Source of the DNA: Lachnoclostridium phytofermentans
GTDB taxonomy: Bacteria > Bacillota > Clostridia > Lachnospirales > Lachnospiraceae
Direction of reading: 5' to 3'
Assembly: GCF_000733755.1 (NCBI RefSeq)
Contig: NZ_JPOF01000002.1
Coordinates: forward strand, 186,001-250,000
DNA: 64,000 nt
Of this stretch, positions 35,169 through 43,870 are shown one piece after another. Below the pieces are notes generated by a model. It saw only the letters and a list, made by a program, of their open reading frames with translations. It had not been told where the DNA came from and did not search any database. The translations under genes and the position numbers were made by a program. How positions within the stretch are numbered: position 1 is the first letter of the stretch; each line of letters begins with the position of its first letter.

Positions 35169-36479
35169 ATGAAATTTCATAAAGTGAAACAAATCAATGG
35201 TACTCTTTCCGTACCAGGTGATAAGTCCATATCGCACCGTGCAGTTATGTTTGGAGCATTGGCAGAAGGAACAACAGAAGTCCACAATTTCTTGAAAGGT
35301 GCCGACTGTCTCTCAACGATACAGTGTTTCCGGCAATTGGGAATCGATATAGAAGAAGACATACAAAACCAAGTGATTCGCATTCATGGAAAAGGACTTT
35401 ACGGATTATCTCCTTCCTCTTCTATTCTAGATGTGGGTAATAGCGGAACGACACTCCGTCTTATCTCTGGTATTTTAAGTGGCCAGCCATTTGAAAGTAA
35501 TCTGACTGGTGATTCCTCTATCCAAAAGCGTCCAATGAATCGTGTCATTACCCCTCTTAGCCTCATGAATGCCGATATAAAAAGTGTTCTTGGCAACGGT
35601 TGTGCTCCACTTTGTATTAATGAATCTTCTTACCACTCAACAAAGTCAACCTTAAAAGGGATTCATTACAATTCACCCATCGCTTCTGCTCAAATCAAGT
35701 CTTCTGTCCTCTTAGCTGGTCTTTATGCAGAGGGTGAAACTTCAGTAACAGAGCCAAACGTATCAAGAAACCATACCGAGCTTATGCTAAAAGAGTTCGG
35801 TGCAACACTTGCTGTAAATAATAAAACAGTAACGATCCAACCAGAGCCAAGATTATTTGCACAAAAGGTTCAAGTACCAGGTGACATCTCTTCCGCCGCT
35901 TATTTTCTTGCTGCAGCCTGTATACTACCTAATTCTGAGCTTGTTATTAAAGATGTTGGTGTCAATCCAACACGCGATGGTATCATAGATGTCTTAGTTT
36001 CGATGGGTGCTGACATTACAAAAGAAAACTTAAAGAACCAAGATGGTGAAGCAATATGTGATCTAAGAGTGAAAAGCAGTAATCTTCATGGCACTACGAT
36101 TGAAGGTGGTATTATTCCTCGTCTTATTGACGAAATTCCTGTAATTGCCGTTATTGCATGTTTTGCAGAAGGAGAAACAATCATTAAGGATGCCACTGAA
36201 TTAAAGGTAAAAGAATCAAACCGAATTGATGTTATGGCAAAACAGCTAAACAATATGGGAGCTAATGTTATTGCAACCGAAGATGGTATGATTATACACG
36301 GAGTTCATAAACTTACTGGTACAGTCATCGAAAGTAAAGAGGATCATCGCATCGCAATGTCCTTCGCAATTGCAAGTTTAAAGGCTGAAGGTGAGACAAT
36401 AATACAAGGCGCTGAATGTGTAAACATCTCTTATCCAGAGTTTTATCAAGATTTACAACGTCTAACGAGCCCTTATTAG
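35169..36479 (+). CDS. aroA: 3-phosphoshikimate 1-carboxyvinyltransferase (EPSP synthase)
   Basis: This 436-residue enzyme transfers enolpyruvate from PEP to shikimate-3-phosphate. Motifs are P-G-D-K-S-I-S-H-R (PEP and S3P site), G-N-S-G-T-T-L-R-L, the catalytic D-E-I-P region and K-E-S-N-R-I. S-A-Q-I-K-S-S-V-L-L-A-G with Ala before Q-I-K-S suggests a class II-like enzyme; glyphosate tolerance cannot be judged from this alone. It closes the operon. Confidence 0.96.
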   Translation: MKFHKVKQINGTLSVPGDKSISHRAVMFGALAEGTTEVHNFLKGADCLSTIQCFRQLGIDIEEDIQNQVIRIHGKGLYGLSPSSSILDVGNSGTTLRLISGILSGQPFESNLTGDSSIQKRPMNRVITPLSLMNADIKSVLGNGCAPLCINESSYHSTKSTLKGIHYNSPIASAQIKSSVLLAGLYAEGETSVTEPNVSRNHTELMLKEFGATLAVNNKTVTIQPEPRLFAQKVQVPGDISSAAYFLAAACILPNSELVIKDVGVNPTRDGIIDVLVSMGADITKENLKNQDGEAICDLRVKSSNLHGTTIEGGIIPRLIDEIPVIAVIACFAEGETIIKDATELKVKESNRIDVMAKQLNNMGANVIATEDGMIIHGVHKLTGTVIESKEDHRIAMSFAIASLKAEGETIIQGAECVNISYPEFYQDLQRLTSPY

Positions 36480-36535
36480 CTAGATACTTTTCAATAAATA
36501 ATATAATATGATGGACTACCCCCTTAGTAATAGCA

Positions 36536-36580
36536 ACAAGAAAAAGCACGCTTCGCGAACTTTTCCTTGTCATGTATAAT
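36536..36580 (-). repeat. Dispersed palindromic post-terminator element, copy 3
   Basis: ACAAGAAAAAGCACGC, TTCGCGAA and CTTTTCCTTGT are all present, followed by CATGTATAAT. It lies between convergent aroA and the hypothetical gene, abutting the terminator of the latter as read on the minus strand. Confidence 0.8.
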
Positions 36581-36582
36581 AA

Positions 36583-36629
36583 AAAAAGCTTTTCTCATCT
36601 TGCTTCTAGTAAGATGGGAAAAGCTTTTT
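36583..36629 (-). terminator. Terminator between aroA and the hypothetical gene
   Basis: 19-base arms pair at 18 positions, with the remaining one a G-U pair on one strand. AAAAAGC ends flank it on both sides, so it may serve both convergent genes. Confidence 0.85.
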
Positions 36630-36674
36630 ATCTATAAGTTTGCAACTATACTCTATTCTTTGGATTATACTCTA

Positions 36675-37175
36675 TTATTCCTTTGCACTTGGCTGTTCGG
36701 TTGGCTGCCCAGCCTGCTGTTTATTATAATCATCTTCCATTAACAATAGTATAGAACGGAAGTAACCTTCCTCCATATTATCGCTAAAGATGTCTCGTAA
36801 ATAGTTCTGTGGAATCACTGACTTAACTTCTGCTAAGATCGTTTGATCATCTACATATTCTTTATTTATACGATCTATGAGAGCTGTTAATTTAGTGTCC
36901 CATAATTCTTTGTCCACATAATCGAAGATATCGGTCTTAGTTGTAGGATATTCGTCACGAAGTAACTTAATTTCATAATTCCAAAATTCAGTATATGGAT
37001 TCAGTCCTTTACTTTCAGCATCTGAATTGGCCACAGCTGCTCTAAGACTTTCTAATGTTCTGCCACGATCGTTTGTATCTAATTTACTGTCGATATTATT
37101 GTTCACGTAAATTGTCACTTCTGTTACAATTAACAACAAAATCACAAGAATTATCAACCTGCCATACTTTTTCAT
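36675..37175 (-). CDS. Hypothetical membrane-anchored protein
   Basis: This 166-residue protein has a single N-terminal hydrophobic helix (residues 7-24, I-I-L-V-I-L-L-L-I-V-T-E-V-T-I) without a lipobox. The extracytoplasmic part is mainly helical and acidic, and the Gln/Pro-rich tail reads Q-P-T-E-Q-P-S. I recognise no family. The ribosome site is AAGGAGA. It is alone between aroA and the SOS pair. Confidence 0.75.
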   Translation of the reverse strand: MKKYGRLIILVILLLIVTEVTIYVNNNIDSKLDTNDRGRTLESLRAAVANSDAESKGLNPYTEFWNYEIKLLRDEYPTTKTDIFDYVDKELWDTKLTALIDRINKEYVDDQTILAEVKSVIPQNYLRDIFSDNMEEGYFRSILLLMEDDYNKQQAGQPTEQPSAKE

Positions 37176-37508
37176 TTTTCATTGTCTCCTTATATAAAAC
37201 TTACACGTTGCACTTGAATGAAAACACTATTTTTGTAAACGCTTTCCTTAAAATATTTGTATTCACTCTCAACGTTTCTCTTTTTATATGAGATTGTAAC
37301 TAATCAAAATGATTCATTTCCCGTTACAAGGACCTCACAAAAAGTTTCTATATTTATTATACAATAAGACGACAAATTTTCCTATTAATATTTTATAAAA
37401 TTATGAAAACGCTTACATGGCGTTAAAACTTCTTTAGTCTCTACTCTTTTATTCATTGAATCATCGCAGTAATGTTATGAGGTGCTAAGTATTTGCGCTA
37501 CAAATATG

Positions 37509-37539
37509 ATTATCGGATCATTAACTTAGTTCCGATAAT
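37509..37539 (-). terminator. Hairpin at the end of the LysM gene
   Basis: ATTATCGGA and TCCGATAAT form a 9-bp stem that includes the stop codon of the LysM-protein gene. No long T-run follows, so termination is uncertain. Confidence 0.5.
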
Positions 37540-37876
37540 ATGGAACGATCAAATAACATCCGCTATGTATGGTATCGTTTTTTAAAGAATTACTTTCTTT
37601 TATTACTTCAATATAATTTTCTATACTTTTATATTCCTCGGTGTAATATTTCGTAGCAATTGACCATAGGCTGTCCCCTGCTTTAATTTCAACACTTTGG
37701 AAGGTTTTATATCTTACGGTATTCTGATCAGCATATGCAATCTTTGTTGGAACAATCGTTACAAGATATAATAATATGACAACAACAAACAAAAAGCCTA
37801 ATGCTTTATGATTAAAATGATATTTCATAAAACTTTTAAATTCTTCTGAGTAATTTTTAACACTTCTCTCTCTCAT
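37526..37876 (-). CDS. LysM-domain membrane protein, YneA-like SOS cell-division inhibitor
   Basis: This 116-residue protein has a transmembrane helix (about 27-45, A-L-G-F-L-F-V-V-V-I-L-L-Y-L-V). A single extracytoplasmic LysM domain follows (about 65-114: V-E-I-K-A-G-D-S-L-W-S-I-A-T-K-Y). Size, topology and its place divergent from lexA match B. subtilis YneA, which delays division during the SOS response. A consensus promoter with a LexA box in its spacer (37960-37988) supports this. The start is the ATG after GGAGG. Sequence identity to YneA is not assessed. Confidence 0.85.
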   Translation of the reverse strand: MRERSVKNYSEEFKSFMKYHFNHKALGFLFVVVILLYLVTIVPTKIAYADQNTVRYKTFQSVEIKAGDSLWSIATKYYTEEYKSIENYIEVIKESNSLKNDTIHSGCYLIVPYYRN

Positions 37877-37929
37877 AGTACCCTCCATTATAAACTAAAC
37901 TATGTAATAGGATTCCATTTTCAAAAACA

Positions 37930-37956
37930 GAACATGTGTTTGGAACATATGTTTTC
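37930..37956 (-). promoter_or_regulatory. Two LexA-box-like sites in the yneA-like leader
   Basis: GAACATGTGTTT (37930-37941) and GGAACATATGTTTTC (37942-37956) fit the Gram-positive SOS box CGAACRNRYGTTYC with few mismatches. They lie just downstream of the predicted transcription start. Confidence 0.7.
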
Positions 37957-37959
37957 TTA

Positions 37960-37988
37960 ATTATATCGAACATATATTCGAATGTCAA
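37960..37988 (-). promoter_or_regulatory. Promoter of the YneA-like gene with an embedded LexA box
   Basis: TTGACA-17-TATAAT on the minus strand is a full consensus match. Its spacer contains TCGAATATATGTTCG (37967-37981), the most symmetric of the four boxes. Confidence 0.85.
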
Positions 37989-38016
37989 TAGTTTGTTTAT
38001 AATTCTTCTGAAAAAT

Positions 38017-38057
38017 CGAACATAGGTTTTGCATTCTTTATTTCTTTATGTTATAAT
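38017..38057 (+). promoter_or_regulatory. lexA promoter with an overlapping LexA box
   Basis: CGAACATAGGTTTTGC (38017-38032) overlaps the -35 hexamer TTGCAT (38029-38034). TATAAT follows after 17 bases (38052-38057). This is a standard autoregulatory arrangement. Confidence 0.8.
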
Positions 38058-38082
38058 AACAATAGTTAAGTTACTTATTTAC

Positions 38083-38120
38083 TATATTTTGATTTTCTAC
38101 TACTAATGAATCAAAATATA
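38083..38120 (+). other. Hairpin in the long lexA leader
   Basis: TATATTTTGATT and AATCAAAATATA form a perfect 12-bp stem with a 14-base loop, about 20 bases after the predicted start of the lexA transcript. The leader is about 300 bases long and contains further partly paired repeats (ACAAG/CTTGT near 38130-38160). Confidence 0.5.
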
Positions 38121-38363
38121 GGTAACAAGTTTGATACTTGTTTTGAAAACAAACTTAAGTTTCTAGTTTTTTAGGAGTTAGATATATTATAAGTTGTGGG
38201 ATTGATTATAGAGATAACTATAATATCAATCTTTATGATCAGTTTTATTATCAATTAAACGAAGAACAATCCTAGCAGTTATATGATCAAAGAATTATAA
38301 GTTACACAGAAGTACATAACAATGGCTTTCTGATATAAAGGGATAAAGAATGGAGGTATCCAA

Positions 38364-38978
38364 ATGGGATATGGAAAAATAAGTGCAAAACAACAGGAGA
38401 TACTAGACTACTTAAAGGCACAAATAATAAGCAGAGGTTATCCACCTGCGGTTCGTGAGATTTGCGAAGCCGTTAATTTAAAATCTACTTCTTCTGTTCA
38501 TTCCCATCTAGAGACGTTAGAAAAAAACGGTTACATAAGAAGAGATCCTTCAAAACCGAGAGCAATTGAAATCGTCGATGATGAATTTAATCTAACAAGA
38601 AGAGAGCTTGTGAATGTACCAATCGTTGGAACGGTTACTGCTGGGCAACCTATTTTAGCTGTGGAAAATATTGATGGATATTTTCCAATACCAACCGAAT
38701 ATATGCCGAATGAGCAAACTTTTATGTTAAAAGTAAAAGGTGATAGTATGCTCAATGCTGGTATTTTCAATGGCGATCAGATTCTAGTAAAAAAACAGAC
38801 TACAGCTGAGAATGGGGATTTTGTCGTTGCGTTAATTGACGATTCTGTTACGGTTAAGACTTTTTATAAAGAAAAAGGGCATTATCGTTTACAGCCAGAA
38901 AATGATTTTATGGATCCTATTATTGTTGAGGATGTTCAGATTCTTGGTAAGGTAATTGGATTATTCCGCTTATTCTAA
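38364..38978 (+). CDS. lexA: LexA repressor
   Basis: This 204-residue SOS repressor has an N-terminal winged helix (about 1-65). The self-cleavage bond is Ala93-Gly94 (V-T-A-G-Q-P). The catalytic dyad is Ser128 (G-D-S-M) and Lys165 (V-T-V-K). All are in the canonical places. Four matching boxes in the upstream region indicate autoregulation and control of the divergent YneA-like gene. The ribosome site is GGAGG. It is followed by its own terminator. Confidence 0.98.
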   Translation: MGYGKISAKQQEILDYLKAQIISRGYPPAVREICEAVNLKSTSSVHSHLETLEKNGYIRRDPSKPRAIEIVDDEFNLTRRELVNVPIVGTVTAGQPILAVENIDGYFPIPTEYMPNEQTFMLKVKGDSMLNAGIFNGDQILVKKQTTAENGDFVVALIDDSVTVKTFYKEKGHYRLQPENDFMDPIIVEDVQILGKVIGLFRLF

Positions 38979-38994
38979 ATCTGATTTGTAAATC

Positions 38995-39042
38995 AATCTT
39001 CTTAGCGAATATCACTCTATGAAATTATTCGCTAAGAAGATT
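38995..39042 (+). terminator. Terminator of lexA
   Basis: A perfect 17-bp stem (AATCTTCTTAGCGAATA with its complement) has a 14-base loop, then TTTTC. Confidence 0.85.
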
Positions 39043-39118
39043 TTCGTAAAAAGCAACTAAGACTATAGAACAAATTATCTATTTTAAAGAAGCAACCAAT
39101 AAAAAGTTATAAAAAAAA

Positions 39119-39167
39119 CTCGAGTAAAAATATAGAAGCAAGTTCAGCTTCTTTATTTTTACTCGAG
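39119..39167 (-). terminator. Terminator of the rplU-to-rsfS operon
   Basis: 21-base arms pair at 20 positions (CTCGAGTAAAAATA core), with A7 and T7 runs outside. It lies 10 bases after the rsfS stop and can act on both strands. Confidence 0.9.
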
Positions 39168-39177
39168 CTTTTTTTAT

Positions 39178-39537
39178 TTACTCCATTAGGCTGTCTTTAG
39201 AAACATGCTTTCCATCTCTCCAGATTCGTTCCAAATCATAGAATAAACGGTCTTCCTTTGAAAAGATATGAACGACAACATCACCAAAATCCATCAATAC
39301 CCATCCTGAAGATTTTACACCTTCAATTCTCTTTGCATGATAACCGTTCTTCGCTAATTCCTCGTCCACTGCTCCAACCATAGCCTCTACTTGAGAAGGA
39401 TTGTTACCATTTGCTATCACAAAATAGTCTGCAATGACAGAGATGTTACCAATTTCAATTACTTTAATATCTTCTGCTTTCTTATCTTCTAAAGCTTTGA
39501 ATGCAAGGCGTACCATTTCCTTCGAATAATTTTTCAT
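39178..39537 (-). CDS. rsfS: Ribosomal silencing factor RsfS
   Basis: This 119-residue protein of the RsfS/Iojap/DUF143 family has A-D-Y-F-V-I-A-N-G-N-N-P-S-Q-V, G-W-V-L-M-D-F-G-D-V-V-V-H-I-F and Y-D-L-E-R-I-W. It binds L14 and blocks subunit joining when nutrients are scarce. It is the last gene of the cluster, after yqeK. Confidence 0.95.
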   Translation of the reverse strand: MKNYSKEMVRLAFKALEDKKAEDIKVIEIGNISVIADYFVIANGNNPSQVEAMVGAVDEELAKNGYHAKRIEGVKSSGWVLMDFGDVVVHIFSKEDRLFYDLERIWRDGKHVSKDSLME

Positions 39538-39605
39538 TCGTTATTCTCCTTATTCTGATTCTAAAATTTCTATATTGTTATAAACATGTGCTTTTATAAC
39601 AATCA

Positions 39606-40193
39606 TTATCCTTTGCTTACTTTTACTTTATAATATTCCAGTGCATCAATTGACATACCGTCTATTAAGCGGTTGTTCCGTTTTAAGAATTGTAAGGTAT
39701 TATCGAGTGCATAATAAACCGCTAAGTCAAGATCTTGAAACGCCGTAGTTCTGATTACATCAAGTGTAGGCCTTGTATTCTGCGTTCTATGAACCTCTAT
39801 ATAGTCAGATAGAAATATATTTTTTTCCAAAAATGTCATTGCAGGTTTTCCTGTCGTATGGAAAATAATCGAAGATAAAATTTCATCATCACAAATACCA
39901 TATTTGGTTCTCGCATAATAGGCACCCAACTTCCCGTGTAATAGCATCGGACTATTTCGCTCACATTCTGAGATCAAAATCCCAGCCTTATTACATTCTT
40001 TCAATGCTTCCTCAAAGGGTATATATTTTGCGTTATCATGAAGCAAACCCGCAATCATTGATTTTTCAACATTTTCCCCGTAACACATCGCGAGGGATGC
40101 TGCCATATAAGCTACCCCAACTGTGTGTACATAACGCTTGGCGGGTAATAACTGTTTCATCTGCTCCTCAATCTGCTCTACGAATTGATTCAT
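39606..40193 (-). CDS. yqeK: YqeK family HD-domain hydrolase
   Basis: This 195-residue HD-superfamily phosphohydrolase has H-T-V-G-V-A-Y, G-L-L-H-D-N-A-K (the HD pair) and L-H-G-K-L-G-A. E-N-I-F-L-S-D-Y-I-E downstream supplies the last acidic residue. B. subtilis YqeK is reported to cleave diadenosine tetraphosphate symmetrically. It is adjacent to nadD and rsfS, the conserved Firmicute order. Confidence 0.93.
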   Translation of the reverse strand: MNQFVEQIEEQMKQLLPAKRYVHTVGVAYMAASLAMCYGENVEKSMIAGLLHDNAKYIPFEEALKECNKAGILISECERNSPMLLHGKLGAYYARTKYGICDDEILSSIIFHTTGKPAMTFLEKNIFLSDYIEVHRTQNTRPTLDVIRTTAFQDLDLAVYYALDNTLQFLKRNNRLIDGMSIDALEYYKVKVSKG

Positions 40194-40218
40194 CGCTTCC
40201 TTATCAATCGCTCCAACT

Positions 40219-40821
40219 TTAGAGATAGAATCCGTGTTCTATAATATAGCTTCTCACGGCTTCCGGTAAAAAATATCGGATTGACTGTCCTTTCTTTACT
40301 CGTTCTCTGAGCATTCGTGATGATACTTCCAACATTGGTACTTGTAATAATTCAATCTTTGCCTTATATTTCTCGTTTAGCTCCGTCATCTTCTGCACCA
40401 TAAGGTCATTGTCTTTATCATCCCGTTGTGCTGCTACGATATAAGCTTTTTCCATCACGATCTCTGGCCTGGACCATTTCTCAAGTTCGAATAAAGAATC
40501 TCCTCCAAGAATAAAATAAAATTCTGTATCCGGATATTTCTTTGATAACTCAAGTAATGTGTCCGCAGTATACGTATTTCCTTCTCTATGAAACTCCATA
40601 TCGGATACAGAAAAATATGGATTATCAGCAATCGCTAATTCAATCATATGAAATCGATGTTCTTCTTCAATTAACTCCGATAATGGTTTATACGCTGGTC
40701 GTTTGGAAGGTAAAAACATGATTTCATCCAAATGAAACTGCTCATAAGCAGCTTCAGCAAGCAATAGATGAACGAAGTGGACAGGATTAAACGTACCACC
40801 CATGATACCAACTTTTCTCAT
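40219..40821 (-). CDS. nadD: Nicotinate-nucleotide adenylyltransferase
   Basis: This 200-residue nucleotidyltransferase of NAD synthesis has G-G-T-F-N-P-V-H (T/HxGH-type site), F-I-L-G-G-D-S-L and S-S-R-M-L-R-E-R-V-K. The open frame extends 48 codons upstream and overlaps yhbY. The ATG at 40821 follows GGAGTG and matches the family start M-R-K-V-G-I-M-G-G-T-F. Confidence 0.95.
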   Translation of the reverse strand: MRKVGIMGGTFNPVHFVHLLLAEAAYEQFHLDEIMFLPSKRPAYKPLSELIEEEHRFHMIELAIADNPYFSVSDMEFHREGNTYTADTLLELSKKYPDTEFYFILGGDSLFELEKWSRPEIVMEKAYIVAAQRDDKDNDLMVQKMTELNEKYKAKIELLQVPMLEVSSRMLRERVKKGQSIRYFLPEAVRSYIIEHGFYL

Positions 40822-40837
40822 AACCGTTTCACTCCCA

Positions 40838-41128
40838 CTACTTTGGCAATTCGATTTTTTTCTTTTCCTTAGACTCACGATATAACACAATTTTTTTCCC
40901 GATGACCTGAACAACTTCTGAATGAGTACGCTCTGATAATACAGAAGCGATTTCTCTCGGATCATCTAAACAGTTTTTTAAGACTGATATCTTAATTAAC
41001 TCTCTCGCCTCTAATGCTTCACTGATGCCAGTTGTTAGCTCAGGTGATATACTCGCCTTACCAACTTGAAATATTGGATCTAAGTTCATAGCAAGACCCT
41101 TTAAATATGCTCTCTGCTTACTTGTCAT
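40838..41128 (-). CDS. yhbY: YhbY/CRM-domain RNA-binding protein
   Basis: This 96-residue single CRM-domain protein has Q-R-A-Y-L-K-G-L-A, the basic-glycine region around Q-V-G-K-A-S-I and V-I-G-K-K-I-V-L-Y-R at the end. It associates with pre-50S ribosomes in E. coli. It lies between obgE and nadD. Confidence 0.94.
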   Translation of the reverse strand: MTSKQRAYLKGLAMNLDPIFQVGKASISPELTTGISEALEARELIKISVLKNCLDDPREIASVLSERTHSEVVQVIGKKIVLYRESKEKKKIELPK

Positions 41129-41158
41129 ACTTACCTCTATTCTAGCATTTTCACGCTA

Positions 41159-42451
41159 CTATTTATAATAATCAAACTCAAGACCATACATACGTACGGA
41201 ATCGCCTTCCTCAATTCCCAACTCCTCTAATTGATCTAAGATACCATTTTCTTTTAGGAACCTCTGGAAGAACTCAAAACCTTTTTCTGTATCTATGTTT
41301 GTATAACCAAGCATTTTTTCAATACGAGGTCCTTCCACAACATAGACATTTTCAACTTCATCAAACTCAACTGTATAAGGCTCATCCATCACGATGTTTT
41401 CCTCTGGGAAGTATTCCTTCTCAAATATAATTGGAGAATCATCCACTGTTTTTAATACATCACTCACATGATAAAGTAATTCTTTGATACCTTTTCCGCT
41501 AACTCCAGAGATTGGGAATACTTTAATTCCCTTTGATTCGAAAGCTTCTTTGATTTTATTGATTGCTTCTTCTTCCTCTTCACCATATAAAACATCAATC
41601 TTATTAGCAGCAATTACCTGTGGTTTTAATAATAATCCTTCATTATAAGAGGCTAATTCATGATTGATTTTCTCAATGTCTTCTACTGGATCTCTACCCT
41701 CGGTTGATGCAGCATCTACAAGATGTATGATAACCTTTGTCCGCTCAATGTGTTTTAAGAACTCATGTCCTAAACCAATTCCCTCCGATGCACCCTCAAT
41801 CAAACCAGGAATATCAGCGATAACAAAACCATCTGCACCCTCTAAATCTACAACACCAAGGTTTGGATTTAATGTAGTGAAATGATAATTTGCAATCTTT
41901 GGTTTTGCGTTGGTGACACGAGATAATAAGGTAGATTTGCCTACATTCGGAAATCCTACCAATCCAACATCCGCGATTACCTTAAGTTCTAACGTAACAT
42001 TTAGCTCCACAGCCTTTTGTCCTGGCTGAGCATATTTAGGTACCTGCATTGTTGGTGTCGCATAATGCTGATTACCCTTACCGCCACGGCCACCTCGTAG
42101 TATAACCTCTCTACGATTTTCATGAGACATATCAGTAATAACTTTACCTGTTTCTGTCTCTTTTATAATGGTACCTTCCGGAACCTTTATGATTAAATCT
42201 TCTCCATTTTTACCAGAACAACATTTTTTACTACCGCTTTCACCATCACTGGCACAGTATTTTCTCTTGAAACGGAAGTCACCAAGGGTATTTAAACCTT
42301 CATCAACTTCAAATATTACGTCTCCACCCTTACCGCCGTCGCCTCCATCAGGACCACCAGCAGCGACATGGGCTTCACGACGAAAAGAAACACATCCATC
42401 GCCACCTTTGCCGGAGCGTAAATAAATTTTTGCACTATCTGCGAACATCAT
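41159..42451 (-). CDS. obgE: GTPase ObgE/CgtA
   Basis: This 430-residue GTPase takes part in 50S maturation and the stringent response. It has an N-terminal glycine-rich Obg fold (about 1-160, G-G-K-G-G-D-V), a G domain (G-F-P-N-V-G-K-S-T, D-I-P-G-L-I-E-G-A, N-K-I-D) and a C-terminal OCT domain (about 350-430). In spore-formers Obg is also needed for sporulation initiation. The 428-bp gap from rpmA, containing a MITE-like element, is large for this operon. Confidence 0.97.
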   Translation of the reverse strand: MMFADSAKIYLRSGKGGDGCVSFRREAHVAAGGPDGGDGGKGGDVIFEVDEGLNTLGDFRFKRKYCASDGESGSKKCCSGKNGEDLIIKVPEGTIIKETETGKVITDMSHENRREVILRGGRGGKGNQHYATPTMQVPKYAQPGQKAVELNVTLELKVIADVGLVGFPNVGKSTLLSRVTNAKPKIANYHFTTLNPNLGVVDLEGADGFVIADIPGLIEGASEGIGLGHEFLKHIERTKVIIHLVDAASTEGRDPVEDIEKINHELASYNEGLLLKPQVIAANKIDVLYGEEEEEAINKIKEAFESKGIKVFPISGVSGKGIKELLYHVSDVLKTVDDSPIIFEKEYFPEENIVMDEPYTVEFDEVENVYVVEGPRIEKMLGYTNIDTEKGFEFFQRFLKENGILDQLEELGIEEGDSVRMYGLEFDYYK

Positions 42452-42682
42452 AACCTCAATTCTGGCACTTTAGCGCCTTTTGAAAACAATAATAACTATA
42501 GGAGAAGTAGATAGTTCTTTATACGTATCTACTATCCCTTAGAAAGAGAACATGCGCCCTTTATCAAAACACAATCCTCAAAATAATATCAATCTATATA
42601 AAACTAATCTATAATAACTTTAGTATTTCACTCTAGTCATTTTTCATCAATGGAAAATCTTCTCTATCTTCCATCGAATAAA

Positions 42683-42808
42683 AGGGCTGTTTCAAAATGA
42701 AACCTCTTGCAAACATTCGTCGACTTTACGTGCGATTGTTTGTCACAATAGAAAGAACTCTAAGAAACTCTCTACTATGAAGAAAAAGACTCATTTTGAA
42801 ACAGCCCT
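42683..42808. mobile_element. 126-bp MITE-like element between rpmA and obgE
   Basis: Perfect 18-bp terminal inverted repeats (AGGGCTGTTTCAAAATGA and its complement) bound a 126-bp segment with no ORF. No clear target-site duplication is visible. Alternatively it is a long hairpin acting as a partial terminator after rpmA. The rest of 42452-42879 shows nothing assignable. Confidence 0.55.
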
Positions 42809-42879
42809 CTAGTGTATCGTTGTACTAAATTATAACGATGAATACAAGATGAAGCGGTAAGCCGTCTCTCTTGTTCAAA

Positions 42880-43167
42880 TTATTTAGCTTCTACTGGGTA
42901 AACACTAGCTTGTTTCTTGTCTCTACCCTTTCTTTCGAACTTAAGAACACCGTCTACTAAAGCAAATAATGTATCATCTCCACCACGTCCTACGTTAACG
43001 CCTGGATGAATCTTAGTACCACGTTGTCTGTAAAGAATGTTTCCAGCTAATACGAACTGACCGTCAGCTCTCTTCGCGCCAAGTCTCTTAGACTCAGAAT
43101 CTCTACCGTTCTTAGTAGAACCAACACCCTTTTTATGAGCGAAAAATTGAAGGTTCATCTTTAACAT
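42880..43167 (-). CDS. rpmA: 50S ribosomal protein L27 with Firmicute N-terminal propeptide
   Basis: This is a 95-residue L27. The N-terminal extension M-L-K-M-N-L-Q-F-F precedes A-H-K-K-G. This is the site cut by Prp in Staphylococcus aureus, exposing the residues that reach the peptidyl-transferase centre. The prp gene lies immediately upstream. Confidence 0.98.
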   Translation of the reverse strand: MLKMNLQFFAHKKGVGSTKNGRDSESKRLGAKRADGQFVLAGNILYRQRGTKIHPGVNVGRGGDDTLFALVDGVLKFERKGRDKKQASVYPVEAK

Positions 43168-43212
43168 GACCTACACCTCCTTATATAATAGGTTCGGATA
43201 CCATCACATCTG

Positions 43213-43542
43213 CTACTGTATCCGTTTGTCGATTTTAATATAATCACGCCCAAATTCATCTTCAATTCCTTGAAGTCCGAGTAGTAAAGAGTATAATAAT
43301 ACCTCTGCACGATCGGATAGATTTGAGACAACTTTAAATTCTATCAAACCCTTTTTTTCATCTTCTTTAAAATCAAAAATATCTGAAGTAAATGTTTCAA
43401 TAGAATTAATGGTATTTATCACAAGAATCGATACGGCAGAACAAACGATATCCTGACCAGACTCTGCATAACCTGCATGCCCTATACATCGAAACCCATT
43501 AATTTTACCATCTTTATTCTGATGAATTGATACTTTAACCAT
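43213..43542 (-). CDS. prp: Ribosomal-processing cysteine protease Prp
   Basis: This 109-residue protein (YsxB family) has the active-site pair His22 (G-H-A-G-Y-A) and Cys34 (D-I-V-C-S-A-V-S), as in S. aureus Prp. It removes the L27 N-terminal extension. It sits between rplU and rpmA, the conserved position. Confidence 0.96.
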   Translation of the reverse strand: MVKVSIHQNKDGKINGFRCIGHAGYAESGQDIVCSAVSILVINTINSIETFTSDIFDFKEDEKKGLIEFKVVSNLSDRAEVLLYSLLLGLQGIEDEFGRDYIKIDKRIQ

Positions 43543-43561
43543 ATCAACCTCTCACCAATGA

Positions 43562-43870
43562 TTAAGCGTTGATCTTGTCAATCTTAACCTTAGTATAAGC
43601 CTGTCTGTGACCGTTTTTCTTGTGGTATCCGGACTTTCTCTTATATCTGTAAACGATGACTTTCTTATTCTTGCCTTCTTCTACAACTGTTGCGGAAACA
43701 TTAGCACCAGCTACAGTAGGATTTCCTACTACAACCTGACCGTTGTTTACAACAAGAACTTGGTCAAAAGATACAGTTGCACCAGCTTCTACACCAAGCT
43801 TCTCTACTTTAATGATATCGCCTTCGGCTACTTTGTACTGTTTACCACCTGTTGCTATAATTGCGTACAT
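43562..43870 (-). CDS. rplU: 50S ribosomal protein L21
   Basis: This is a 102-residue L21 with [14 protein letters not shown] at the start and [15 protein letters not shown] at the end. The start is the ATG after GGGAGGTG, ten codons inside the longest frame. It is the first gene of rplU-prp-rpmA-obgE and is preceded by a structured leader. Confidence 0.98.
   Translation of the reverse strand: MYAIIATGGKQYKVAEGDIIKVEKLGVEAGATVSFDQVLVVNNGQVVVGNPTVAGANVSATVVEEGKNKKVIVYRYKRKSGYHKKNGHRQAYTKVKIDKINA

Noticed and set aside
40822-40965. 48-codon N-terminal extension of nadD
   Set aside because: It overlaps yhbY, lacks a ribosome site and precedes the canonical NadD start.
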